Source: Blautia sp. XA-2221 (GTDB lineage Bacteria; Bacillota; Clostridia; Lachnospirales; Lachnospiraceae). Taken from it: a stretch of 64,000 nucleotides of DNA. Positions 7,707 through 15,930 of this stretch are shown here, piece by piece. The stretch covers positions 1 through 64,000 of the forward strand of contig NZ_JAJQXX010000011.1 in assembly GCF_028767025.1 (NCBI RefSeq). Reading direction: 5' to 3'. A program made the position numbers and the translations under genes. The notes under the pieces are model-generated. The model had not been told where the DNA came from and searched no databases. It was given only the letters and a program-made list of their open reading frames with translations. Each line of letters starts with the position of its first letter. Within the stretch, counting starts at the first letter, position 1.

Positions 7707-8765
7707 TCATTCACCTCCCTGCACTGCAGCATCTGTATTCTGATTCTGAGCGTTTTCTGTCTCAGTTGCGGTTTCCGGCTGCTGTGCGTCCACTGTTTCC
7801 TCACTGCCGTTTTCCCCTGTAAAAGAATCCAGAGGAAGAACTTTCTGTGTTCCATCGCCATTGTCGATCACAATCTTCATATCCGGAAGCACATCTTCCA
7901 TGGCCTCATAGAACATTCTGAGCTTTGTAACTGTAGGATTTTTTACATATTCCTCATACATGGCGTTAAATCGTGCCACTTCCGCTTCCGCTTCATTGAT
8001 TCTGACCTGTTTCTGAGCCTCTGCATCCTGAATGATCTGGTCTGCCTGAGCCTCTGCTTCCGGAAGCTTCTCATTTCTGTATTTATTGGCATTATTGACA
8101 GCAGTTTCTTTTCCCTGCTTTGCTGTTTCTACAGCCTTAAAGGCTTTCATGATCTCCTGTGTAGGCGGCTCCGCATCCTGAATCGTAATATTCACAAGCT
8201 GGATTCCCACATCCTGGGCTTCCATTTTTTTCATGATCATTTCTTTGATCTTTGCCTGTATCTCACTTTTTCCGGTTGTCAGCACATCATCTACCGTATA
8301 GCTGGCAATCACTGTACGGATGCAGCTCTGCGCTATGCTTTTCAGAATTTCTTCCGGCTGCTGAGAGGTATAAAGATATTTTACCGGTTCTGTGATCCTG
8401 TACTCCACAAAGAAGTCTACATCAATAAAGTTATAATCTGATGTGATCATGATCCCTTCATCTGCCACCACGTCATTGGATTCCTGATCATACCCGATCG
8501 GAAAGCCCTGTATGGTAGTGTTTACCTTATGTACCTGCTGGATCAGAGGCAGCTTAAAATGAAGACCTGTTTCTGTCACTGCTTTCGGCACTCCAAAGGT
8601 AGATAAGACTGCCTGCTCCTGTTCCTGGATCTGATAGGTACAGTCTGTTGCAAACAGACCTACAACCACAAACCCGGCTACAACTGCCGCAACCTTTCCT
8701 GCATGCTTCCCGGCCTTTGGTCTTTTGGAAGACCACTTCTTTTTCATGTTGTTATTTTCCTCCAT
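7707..8765 (-). CDS. hflK: HflK, SPFH/band 7 protease modulator
   Basis: A protein of 352 residues with a basic N-terminus, one transmembrane helix (about residues 26-43) and a band-7 domain (EQEQAVLSTFGVPKAV). A long helical region with repeated E-A-E/Q-A motifs is followed by an acidic, Gln-rich tail after about residue 315. It partners HflC to regulate FtsH. AGGAGG lies 6 bases upstream of the ATG at 8765; a second ATG at 8747 also has GGAGG. Co-transcribed with hflC from 9034-9062. Confidence 0.9.
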   Translation of the reverse strand: MEENNNMKKKWSSKRPKAGKHAGKVAAVVAGFVVVGLFATDCTYQIQEQEQAVLSTFGVPKAVTETGLHFKLPLIQQVHKVNTTIQGFPIGYDQESNDVVADEGIMITSDYNFIDVDFFVEYRITEPVKYLYTSQQPEEILKSIAQSCIRTVIASYTVDDVLTTGKSEIQAKIKEMIMKKMEAQDVGIQLVNITIQDAEPPTQEIMKAFKAVETAKQGKETAVNNANKYRNEKLPEAEAQADQIIQDAEAQKQVRINEAEAEVARFNAMYEEYVKNPTVTKLRMFYEAMEDVLPDMKIVIDNGDGTQKVLPLDSFTGENGSEETVDAQQPETATETENAQNQNTDAAVQGGE

Positions 8766-9033
8766 CTGTATCCTCCTTGCTGCCCGATCTTCTGAACATA
8801 CAGGTATACCTTGTACTGAAATTTCTAAGATATGTCCGTCAGGGCATTTATTGAAAGAAAAGAAAAAGACTCTTGCTCCGGACAGATTTATTTCTGCCTC
8901 AAAACAAAAGTCTTGCTGCTTACTTCATATCGCGGATACCCATTACTGATATCGAACTGACGCAAATATGTACCTCTTCTGAAAATATATTAATTTTCAT
9001 CTGATGGCCGCTACTCCCTTTTCTTTGAATGAG

Positions 9034-9062
9034 ATAATATCATATTTTATGACAGGTTGCAA
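9034..9062 (-). promoter_or_regulatory. Promoter of hflK-hflC
   Basis: On the minus strand TTGCAA (9057-9062), 17 bp, TATTAT (9034-9039), about 270 bases upstream of hflK. The long leader (8766-9033) shows no clear structure to me. GTACTTGCAA is shared with the ribosomal promoters. Confidence 0.6.
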
Positions 9063-9138
9063 GTACAATCGTAACTGAACTGTAAAATCAGAATTTCATC
9101 CAAAAAATGTCTCATATTTTTGTGCAGTTTTTCAGTAT

Positions 9139-9193
9139 CAAAAAATCTCCCGAAGAACATCAGATTTTCTAAGCCCTGATCTCCCGGGAGATT
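9139..9193 (-). terminator. Terminator after the secreted protein gene
   Basis: AATCTCCCG (9144-9152) pairs with CGGGAGATT (9185-9193), with an inner ATCAG/CTGAT pairing in the loop. The plus-strand A run at 9140-9145 gives the U tract on the minus transcript. It lies 57 bases past the stop of the gene at 9250. Confidence 0.85.
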
Positions 9194-9249
9194 CTTTCTT
9201 ATTCAAAGGATAAAACTGCTATGAAACAGCCGTTCCTTATCTCTTTGTT

Positions 9250-9855
9250 TTATGCATTCTCGATATTTGCAAGAACTGCAAAAAGAGAAAAGTCTTCTGC
9301 TTCAAATTCAATGGTCTGTTTTTCAAAATCAACAGCTACAGGCTCGATGATCTCCCAAGTTTTTAATTCTTTGTTATAATATAAGATATTAACGTCTTTA
9401 AGAGTATCTTTCAGAATCGGAACATGAATCATAACATCATATTTGCCGTTTTCATTTTTCTCTACAGTTGCGCCATCTGCTGCTTCCAGAGACATAAAGC
9501 CTGTTAAAAAGTCAAGTTTCTTTTCTTTGATTTCATTTACTGTTTTTTCAAGAGCTGCTTTTGCATTCTCATCAGTTACTGTTTCCAGTGTGGCAGATAA
9601 TTTCTCAGTAAATGCTTCCACATCTTTTGTTCCTTCATTTACTTCTTTGATCAGATCTGTCATTTCTTTGTCTTCTGTTTCCAGTGTAGTAAATACTTCA
9701 GCATCCTCAATTTTATCTGTAACGATATATTTGCCTACGCTGTCCTCTACAACTACTACTTCATCTGTAATACTCGGGCCTGCCCATGTAGTTACAGGGC
9801 TCATAAGTACAACTGCACTTAAAATTCCGGCAAGAATTTTGTTTGTTTTTCTCAT
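9250..9855 (-). CDS. Secreted protein of unknown function
   Basis: A 201-residue protein with a clear signal peptide (MRKTNKILAGILSAVVLM, cleavage probably after TTWA, about residue 25). The mature part is strongly acidic. It has a helical, Lys/Glu-rich middle (about 60-115) and a C-terminal region with a beta-sandwich look (about 130-195: YDVMIHVP, NILYYNKELKTWEII, FSLFAVLANI). I do not recognise the family. It follows the LCP gene by 51 bases and precedes a terminator, so it may be the last gene of the export module or a separate gene. Confidence 0.75.
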   Translation of the reverse strand: MRKTNKILAGILSAVVLMSPVTTWAGPSITDEVVVVEDSVGKYIVTDKIEDAEVFTTLETEDKEMTDLIKEVNEGTKDVEAFTEKLSATLETVTDENAKAALEKTVNEIKEKKLDFLTGFMSLEAADGATVEKNENGKYDVMIHVPILKDTLKDVNILYYNKELKTWEIIEPVAVDFEKQTIEFEAEDFSLFAVLANIENA

Positions 9856-9906
9856 TGTCGTCTCTCCTTTTTTAAATAAATTTTATATAAGATAATGGCA
9901 TGTCTG

Positions 9907-10920
9907 CTATTTATCTTCTTTGTAAAAAACAGAATAGATCAAATCCTGAAGTCCGTCCTGATCCACATGAAATTCATCATAGTATTCACCCTGAACGCCT
10001 TCTCCCGGTATTGTGTGTGTTACCGGCTGTTTTTTTTGTGATGCTGTCAGAAAATCCACAAAAATATCATTTCCCATGTTTGTCACCATATAGCTTCTGA
10101 TCCCCTCATAAAGCCTTGTGACAAATGAAGAATCTTTCTGATATTCCTCCTGGGCTTTTTCCATATATGCCTGCAAAAAACTCCTCTGTCTGTTCTGGCG
10201 CACCAGCGCGCTTTGTTCCTGATCCGTATCCCGGTAACGAACAAACTGCTCTACGTTATCCTTTGTCAGAACAACTTTTGCTCCTTCTGTAAATTCAGGA
10301 TTCACCTCTGACAGACTGTTATCCGGAACTGTAACTTCCACGTTTCCTGCAATTTCTGTCATTACAGGAATCGCATCCATATTGACAGCGCAATAATTCT
10401 GGATGTGAATCCCTCCAAATAAATTGGAAACGGCATCCTCCATCAATTCACAGCTCTCCCTTTTTCCATCGCCCTGGGCAAACTGAAGATTAAGATGGTT
10501 TTTCATTTTGCCAAGACTTTTTCCGCTTACGGTAAAGGTTTCTATTTCTGTTATGGTATCCCGTGGAATCGAGATCACATGGATCTGCTCTGTCACTCTG
10601 TCCATAGATACCAGAAAAATCGCATCTGCCTGTCCGATATTATCTGCATCCGGGTTTTCCACATCGCCTCTGGTATCAATTCCCATAAAAAGGAAATTAC
10701 TTAAATGTTCGTTATATATATAAGACTTTCCCTTATAGACAATGCCATCTTCCTGCTGGTTTTCAGAAACAGCAGTTTTTACCTGTTTAGAATGAGTGTC
10801 CTCTGTCTGGTTTTTCCATATCCCAATCCCAAACACCGCTGCCACAGCCAGAACGGAAATCCCCGTAAGAATATATGCTGCTCTTCGTTTCCGGTATCTG
10901 CTTCTCTTTTTTGTCAGCAT
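9907..10920 (-). CDS. LytR-CpsA-Psr (LCP) family wall-polymer ligase
   Basis: A 337-residue protein with a short basic N-terminus, one transmembrane helix (about residues 14-32) and an extracellular LCP domain. The domain shows FMGIDTRGD, ADAIFLVS, the hallmark SIPRDT and VRYRDTDQEQSALVRQNRQR, with the conserved Asp and Arg that hold the polyprenyl pyrophosphate. LCP proteins transfer lipid-linked teichoic acid or capsule to peptidoglycan. Position after the Wzz and kinase genes supports a role in attaching the polysaccharide made by the 20.7-39.4 kb cluster (inference). Confidence 0.92.
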   Translation of the reverse strand: MLTKKRSRYRKRRAAYILTGISVLAVAAVFGIGIWKNQTEDTHSKQVKTAVSENQQEDGIVYKGKSYIYNEHLSNFLFMGIDTRGDVENPDADNIGQADAIFLVSMDRVTEQIHVISIPRDTITEIETFTVSGKSLGKMKNHLNLQFAQGDGKRESCELMEDAVSNLFGGIHIQNYCAVNMDAIPVMTEIAGNVEVTVPDNSLSEVNPEFTEGAKVVLTKDNVEQFVRYRDTDQEQSALVRQNRQRSFLQAYMEKAQEEYQKDSSFVTRLYEGIRSYMVTNMGNDIFVDFLTASQKKQPVTHTIPGEGVQGEYYDEFHVDQDGLQDLIYSVFYKEDK

Positions 10921-10937
10921 AATTTTGCACTTCCTGT

Positions 10938-11870
10938 TTATTCCTTGCTGATATACTTCAGTTCCAACATTTTCTGGTAAATTGCCTGCGCCATTGCCGC
11001 CTGGGCTTCATATGTGGAAGCAGGTGCAGAAGTAACGGCAGCAAGACTGATGTAATGCTCTTTCCACTTTTCACTTAACGCAGCATCCAGAGTCGCAGCA
11101 TCCACGGAACCATCCAGAGGCCGTGTTCCAACTACGATAAATCGATCCTGATTGGAAAATGTTTTTAAAATATGTTCCTGCTGCTGTGCCAGCTCAGCGG
11201 GATCGTGATTCCAGCCTCCGTAATATCCCATAAATATAACAGGGATACAGTCCAGATCATCACGGACAAGCTCTTCTTCTGTAAAATCACGGATTCCTGT
11301 TTCTGTCACATAAAGCTGTGCGCCATTGGCTGCTTTCTGATGCTCGGAAATAAAACTCTGTATGATCTGGTCGCTGACCCCGGCTCTTTTCATCATAGAG
11401 AGCGTTCCTCCGCCCTGAAGAGTCTTATTGAGCACCGGGATATCATATCCATTGTCCTGAAGAAGCTTCTGAAGAACAGACGTATAAGAATACTGCTGTG
11501 TATCATCAGCTGTCAGAAGATCATCTCCCCAGCAGGATATCCCTGCTACTTTTTCCTTAGCGGGCTCAGAAGGCTTCGGCGACAGAACAGGTGTGGGAGT
11601 TACTGCGTTCTCTTTCTCGGAAGCTACTGCATTCTCTTTCTCCTGAGCTGCTTTCTTTTGAAGCGCTTTTTCTGTTTTATCCTGTTTTTTATCGGATTCC
11701 TCCAGAGCTTTCTCATCCTTTGCTCTTGTTTCATCCGCCAGTTTTTCCAGTCTCTGTCTGTCCTCTTTCGTCTGATTTTTGTTCCATACGATAAGACTTC
11801 CCAAAATCACAACAAGTACAACACAGAGCAGAGCCAGACATACATTTATAAACTTACTATGTCTTCTCAA
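10938..11870 (-). CDS. Membrane-anchored SGNH-hydrolase-like protein with altered GDSx motif
   Basis: A 310-residue protein with a transmembrane helix at about 9-29. A Lys/Glu-rich, probably coiled-coil stalk (33-90, with ENAV repeated) and a Pro/Thr linker precede a globular domain from about residue 108. The domain begins ISCWGDDLLTADDTQ, the position of SGNH/GDSL block I, but the nucleophile Ser is replaced by Asp (GDDL). It may be a non-catalytic relative of polysaccharide O-acetyl-modifying SGNH proteins. The start is TTG at 11868-11870, overlapping the kinase stop; no ATG is available upstream of the domain. It lies inside the Wzz-kinase-LCP operon. Confidence 0.7.
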   Translation of the reverse strand: MRRHSKFINVCLALLCVVLVVILGSLIVWNKNQTKEDRQRLEKLADETRAKDEKALEESDKKQDKTEKALQKKAAQEKENAVASEKENAVTPTPVLSPKPSEPAKEKVAGISCWGDDLLTADDTQQYSYTSVLQKLLQDNGYDIPVLNKTLQGGGTLSMMKRAGVSDQIIQSFISEHQKAANGAQLYVTETGIRDFTEEELVRDDLDCIPVIFMGYYGGWNHDPAELAQQQEHILKTFSNQDRFIVVGTRPLDGSVDAATLDAALSEKWKEHYISLAAVTSAPASTYEAQAAMAQAIYQKMLELKYISKE

Positions 11871-12577
11871 TTTTCTTTCTTATCCTCTTTCATTTTTTCA
11901 TAATATGCGGCATACTTTCCACTATAATGAGAATAATACTTGTCTTTCTTCATATCAACTTTATTGAGAACTGCTCCAAGAATCCTGCAGCCACTTTTTT
12001 CTATCTGTGCAAGTCCTTTTTTTGCAATTTTATAGCTGACCGCTTCACTTTCCACTACCAGAACCGCTCCGTCACATTTCTGGGCTACAATGGCAGCGTC
12101 AATAATCGTGCCAACCGGCGGCGTGTCTATAAAAATATAATCATAATGCTCTCTCAGTTTTTTTAACAGGGTTGAAAAAATCCCCTCGCTCAGAAGCGCT
12201 GACGGATTTGGAACGGTCGGTCCTGCAAAAATAATATCCAGATTCTCGTAATTGGTTGCATATAATAAATCCGCAATCCCGATCTGTCCGCTTAAAAACT
12301 GAGACAGTCCCGAAATACTCTCCGTTACACGAAACCGCAGAGCATAGGTTGATTTTCTCATATCTGTGTCCAGAAGAAGCACTCTTTTTCCTGACTCAGC
12401 CATTTCCCTTGCCAGTGAAAATGTAATATCACTTTTTCCCTCGTTGGGATAACAGCTTGTAAGTAAAATAGTCTTTACATCCTTACCGGCAAATTTTACA
12501 TTTGTCAGCAGTGTTTTAATAGCCTCTCCATAATAGTAATCCGCTTTGCGGACATCCTGCATTGAAATTCTTTTCAT
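11867..12577 (-). CDS. CpsD/CapB-type BY-kinase (tyrosine autokinase)
   Basis: A cytoplasmic kinase of 236 residues of the bacterial tyrosine kinase family. It has Walker A PNEGKSD (about 44-50), Walker A' VLLLDTDMRK (about 66-75), Walker B DYIFIDTPP, and a Tyr-rich C-terminal tail (KYYSHYSGKYAAYYEK) that is the autophosphorylation cluster. Together with the Wzz-type membrane protein encoded just upstream it controls chain length and export of surface polysaccharide. The start at 12577 has AAGGAG about 11 bases upstream; the in-frame GTG at 12598 lies before that site. Confidence 0.93.
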   Translation of the reverse strand: MKRISMQDVRKADYYYGEAIKTLLTNVKFAGKDVKTILLTSCYPNEGKSDITFSLAREMAESGKRVLLLDTDMRKSTYALRFRVTESISGLSQFLSGQIGIADLLYATNYENLDIIFAGPTVPNPSALLSEGIFSTLLKKLREHYDYIFIDTPPVGTIIDAAIVAQKCDGAVLVVESEAVSYKIAKKGLAQIEKSGCRILGAVLNKVDMKKDKYYSHYSGKYAAYYEKMKEDKKEN

Positions 12578-12606
12578 TATTCCGGTATCTCCTTTCACTC
12601 AGGCTG

Positions 12607-13329
12607 TTATTTTTTTCTTCTGTTCTTATTAATATAGTCTTTTCTATCCGGAACAGAAGCCAAAACCGGAATACCCAGATATTTTTCCACATCTTCTTCA
12701 GACTTAATGCTGTCATCCATAACCGTAAGCACACAGATAATTCCACCGCAGAGAATAATACCTGCAAGGAATCCGATCAGAATGTTCTTTTTCAGGCTTG
12801 GTGAAGTCTGCACTGTGGGGATCTTTCCTTTTTCGATAATTTTCGGCGGAACTACTTCCATTTTATCGCCAATGTATTCAGAAGAAATCTCAACGACTTT
12901 ATCTGTGATCTTTTTGGCAAGTTCTCCGTCTGTATTCACTACAGAAACTTCCAGAATCCTTGTATCTTCCGGATTATTTACAGAAATGCTCTCTCTGAGG
13001 TCTTCTGCGGTCATATCCAGATCAAGCGCTTCGATCACATCTTCCATTACGCTTGTACTTTTTATCAACACCTGATAATCTGCTGCCAGCTGTGATCCTA
13101 ACTGCAGGTCTGCAATAGAGGTCAGAGTTGTCTCCTTGGACAAAACAAGAATACTGGATGTGGAAGTATACAAAGGTTCCATAAAAAATGCTGTGTACGC
13201 TCCATACAAACAGCTTCCCAGTAACCCTACTGCAAGAATAAGAAATAATTTTCTCTTAAGCGCAAAGAATATTTCTCTTAAATCAATCACATCTTCGTCC
13301 GGAACATCTCTTCTTTCGTTTAATTCCAT
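12607..13329 (-). CDS. Wzz-type polysaccharide co-polymerase (kinase modulator)
   Basis: A 240-residue protein with two transmembrane helices (about 29-50 and 180-202) flanking an extracytoplasmic Wzz domain, and a short cytoplasmic tail. This is the YveK/CapA/CpsC layout of Firmicutes. The Pro-rich segment before TM2 (KGKIPTVQTSPSLKK) is typical. It activates the BY-kinase encoded 30 bases downstream and sets polymer length. The ATG is preceded by AAGGAG. It is the first gene of a four-gene operon (Wzz, kinase, SGNH-like, LCP). Confidence 0.9.
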   Translation of the reverse strand: MELNERRDVPDEDVIDLREIFFALKRKLFLILAVGLLGSCLYGAYTAFFMEPLYTSTSSILVLSKETTLTSIADLQLGSQLAADYQVLIKSTSVMEDVIEALDLDMTAEDLRESISVNNPEDTRILEVSVVNTDGELAKKITDKVVEISSEYIGDKMEVVPPKIIEKGKIPTVQTSPSLKKNILIGFLAGIILCGGIICVLTVMDDSIKSEEDVEKYLGIPVLASVPDRKDYINKNRRKK

Positions 13330-13517
13330 CTTTACTCCTTCTAAACCCTTCTAAATCTTCTAGTTTCATAAAACAATGCGAGATCATACTCAGAATCCCA
13401 AAGTACATTTACATAAAACAACGGCAATGGACTGATATCACTGCCTTGCTCCTATGTTACTATTGTCAATCTGTTTTTTCAATCAGATCTTTCAAATTCT
13501 TATCGCATTATTTTTCA

Positions 13518-13545
13518 TTCTATCATATACATAATAAGTTGTAAA
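13518..13545 (-). promoter_or_regulatory. Possible promoter of the Wzz-kinase operon
   Basis: On the minus strand TTACAA, 16 bp, TAGAAT lies in the 13330-13749 intergenic region about 190 bases upstream of the Wzz gene. A TTGACA (about 13465) nearer the gene has no good -10 box. Assignment is weak. Confidence 0.3.
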
Positions 13546-13670
13546 TCTGAAAAATGCCGGAATTCATCTACATTCCTCCATTTTTCCTCAAATTTCTGCT
13601 TTCCCTGCAAGCTCTGTTTTTTATCTCCTCTTTTTTCATCTGTTTCCGAAAGAAATATCCTTTTTATCAG

Positions 13671-13699
13671 TTGAATTGCCCCAGGGCTTCTGCTATAGT
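13671..13699 (+). promoter_or_regulatory. Promoter of the MATE transporter gene
   Basis: TTGAAT (13671-13676), 17 bp, TATAGT (13694-13699) on the plus strand, 50 bases before the MATE start codon. Confidence 0.65.
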
Positions 13700-13707
13700 A
13701 ATGTTCG

Positions 13708-13729
13708 GTGCAGGTATCCTGCACACTTT
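13708..13729 (+). promoter_or_regulatory. Leader hairpin before the MATE gene
   Basis: GTGCAGG (13708-13714), a 3-base loop and CCTGCAC (13718-13724) are followed by ACTTTTT, right at the expected transcription start. It looks like a miniature terminator or an operator-like dyad for a repressor; the sequence alone cannot separate these. Confidence 0.45.
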
Positions 13730-13749
13730 TTGGGTGGGAGAAATGAATT

Positions 13750-15117
13750 ATGAAAACTTCAGCAGATCTTGGAAAAGATCCGGTATCTTCACTGGTGCTG
13801 CGTCTTGCCATTCCGGCAATGATCGCCCAGTTTGTCAATGTTCTTTACAGTATTATTGACCGCATGTACATTGGACATATTCCCAAAATCGGAGCTCTGG
13901 CTCTGGCAGGTGTGGGCGTATGCGGTCCCATTGTAACACTTCTGTTGTCTTTTGGGACTCTGGTCGGTCTGGGCGGTTCCATTCTTCTGGGAATCCGAAT
14001 GGGAGAACGTGATCTTCCAAAAGCCAGACAGATTTTGTCCAACTCCTTTTTAATGCTGTGCGGATTCTCTGTTATTCTTACAGTGGCATTTCTTTTTATG
14101 AAAGATCACCTTCTGATATGGTTTGGAGCCAGCGAGATCACTTTTCCATATGCAGATACTTATATGACCATTTACACTGCCGGAACTTTTTTCGCACTGA
14201 TGGCGGCAGGTCTTAATTATTTTATCAACTGTCAGGGATTCCCGGTTGCAGGAATGACAACTGTACTCATTGGCGCAATTTCCAACATTATACTTGATCC
14301 TGTTTTTATCTTTTTATTCCATATGGATGTGGCAGGAGCAGCCATTGCCACTGTCATTTCTCAGATGGCGTCCTGTACTTTTGCGTTGCTTTTTCTGTTC
14401 AGCAAAAAAGTTCATGTACGCATTTCCTTTGGAAATTACAGTCGGCGGCTGATGCTTAATATTATTTACCTTGGAATGTCCCCGTTCCTGATCCTTGCAA
14501 CAGACAGTATTCTTCTAATCGTTATGAACACTGTTCTTCAAAAATACGGCGGACCGAAGCAGGGCGATATGCTGATCACCTGCGCTACGATTGTTCAGAG
14601 CTATATGCTACTGATCACCTCTCCCATGATTGGGATCAGCGGCGGAACTCAGGCGATCATCAGCTATAACTACGGCGCCCGCCAGACACAACGTGTCAAA
14701 AAAACAGTACGCACAAACCTGGCACTGATGCTTATGTTTACTACTTTTATGTTTATCCTGTCCCGCTTTGTTCCGGGAAGCTTTGTCCGCCTGTTTACCT
14801 CCAGTAAGGAATACATGGACTTCTCTGTCTGGGGAATCAAAATATTTACCATGATGATCATTCCTTTAAGCTTCCAGTATGTATTCGTAGATGCACTGAC
14901 TGCTCTGGAACGCACAAAGACAGCGCTTTCCCTTTCTGTATTAAGAAAACTGCTGTACGTTGCCGGAACCATTACTCTTCCGCTGTTCTTCCAGGCGTCT
15001 GCGGCATTCTATGCAGAACCGCTGTCAGATTTTGTCAGCGCCGTTGTTTCTACTGCTGCGTTTCTTCTGATCATTGACAGACATTTAAAGAAAAGGGAGG
15101 CTGCAGTGGCTACTTAA
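13750..15117 (+). CDS. MATE family efflux transporter
   Basis: A 455-residue integral membrane protein with about 12 predicted helices in two repeated halves. The start MKTSADLGKDPVSSLVLRLAIPAMIAQ and the later GGTQAIISYNYGA are typical of the MATE family, Na+ or H+ antiporters for cationic drugs. GGGAG lies about 11 bases upstream of the ATG. It is the only complete plus-strand gene between 1 and 54 kb, divergent from the Wzz operon and convergent with the gene at 15224. Substrate cannot be told from sequence. Confidence 0.92.
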   Translation: MKTSADLGKDPVSSLVLRLAIPAMIAQFVNVLYSIIDRMYIGHIPKIGALALAGVGVCGPIVTLLLSFGTLVGLGGSILLGIRMGERDLPKARQILSNSFLMLCGFSVILTVAFLFMKDHLLIWFGASEITFPYADTYMTIYTAGTFFALMAAGLNYFINCQGFPVAGMTTVLIGAISNIILDPVFIFLFHMDVAGAAIATVISQMASCTFALLFLFSKKVHVRISFGNYSRRLMLNIIYLGMSPFLILATDSILLIVMNTVLQKYGGPKQGDMLITCATIVQSYMLLITSPMIGISGGTQAIISYNYGARQTQRVKKTVRTNLALMLMFTTFMFILSRFVPGSFVRLFTSSKEYMDFSVWGIKIFTMMIIPLSFQYVFVDALTALERTKTALSLSVLRKLLYVAGTITLPLFFQASAAFYAEPLSDFVSAVVSTAAFLLIIDRHLKKREAAVAT

Positions 15118-15223
15118 CATAAAGTATTGCCACTGTAATACCTCATAAAAACATCGGAAATTCCTGAAATATTATATGTACGTCTGTTTGTAATATTGTT
15201 TTTTATTGCTACAGCCCCCAAAG

Positions 15224-15892
15224 TTATCCATTATCACTAACGCTGTGATCTCTTTCCATACGCAGGACATAAAATATACCATCATCTCTGAATCCAAAAC
15301 ATCTCTTGGGATTTACACAGCGAAATTTATCTATCTGTTTATCCGAATATTTACTTGTCAAAAACCAGTTTTTTCCTTTAGAGGACGGAGAATACTTCTT
15401 ATATACAAGAGACTTGTCCTGAAATACTTCATTCCAATCCTCCAATTGTACAAATCTGTCAAATGCTCGAATACAATCACAGATCACATCTTTTTCAAAA
15501 TAATCAAATCCATGCTCTCTTTCCAGCCTTGAAAAGTTCAGACGTGCCCCTTCGGCAATTGAGGTTCCTGATACATCTAAGTCATTCCATTTATACATTG
15601 CACTTAAATCCTGGCCCATTTCCTCTAAATCCCAGAATGGAGGAGAATCTGTAGTCGATAATAAAAGAGACTTCAAACGTTTTGCCATATCACTCTTTTC
15701 TCCTCTTAAATCATTCCATGTTTTATCCGGAGTGATTTTTCGCCCATAAAAATCTGAAGATTTGTATATTTTTTCGCCTTGCTCCTTCACATATTTCAAG
15801 CATTTCATTACTGGTTTTATTTCATCAAAAAAACTGTCAAGGTTTTTAAATTGTCCCTCTAACGATAATTCATTTAAGTATATTCTGTTCAT
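15224..15892 (-). CDS. Unknown protein, third gene of the DUF262/AAA module
   Basis: A protein of about 222 residues (MNRIYLNELSLEGQF start). It has no transmembrane segment and no signal peptide and is rich in Trp, Phe, Asp and Lys. The C-terminal 30 residues have a compact beta look with an aromatic and charged motif (CFGFRDDGIFYVLRMERDHS). I do not recognise the family. The start at 15892 is 6 bases after GGGG; ATG at 15895 and a GTG at 15904 are alternatives. It follows the AAA ATPase gene by 38 bases (from its restored stop at 15931), so the three genes 18108-15224 form one operon. Confidence 0.7.
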   Translation of the reverse strand: MNRIYLNELSLEGQFKNLDSFFDEIKPVMKCLKYVKEQGEKIYKSSDFYGRKITPDKTWNDLRGEKSDMAKRLKSLLLSTTDSPPFWDLEEMGQDLSAMYKWNDLDVSGTSIAEGARLNFSRLEREHGFDYFEKDVICDCIRAFDRFVQLEDWNEVFQDKSLVYKKYSPSSKGKNWFLTSKYSDKQIDKFRCVNPKRCFGFRDDGIFYVLRMERDHSVSDNG

Positions 15893-15930
15893 CATGCACC
15901 CCACATTATATGCGCACTGATCTGTCCCTT

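Noticed and set aside
13465-13495. TTGACA as the -35 box of the Wzz operon
   Set aside because: No acceptable -10 box lies 16-18 bases downstream.
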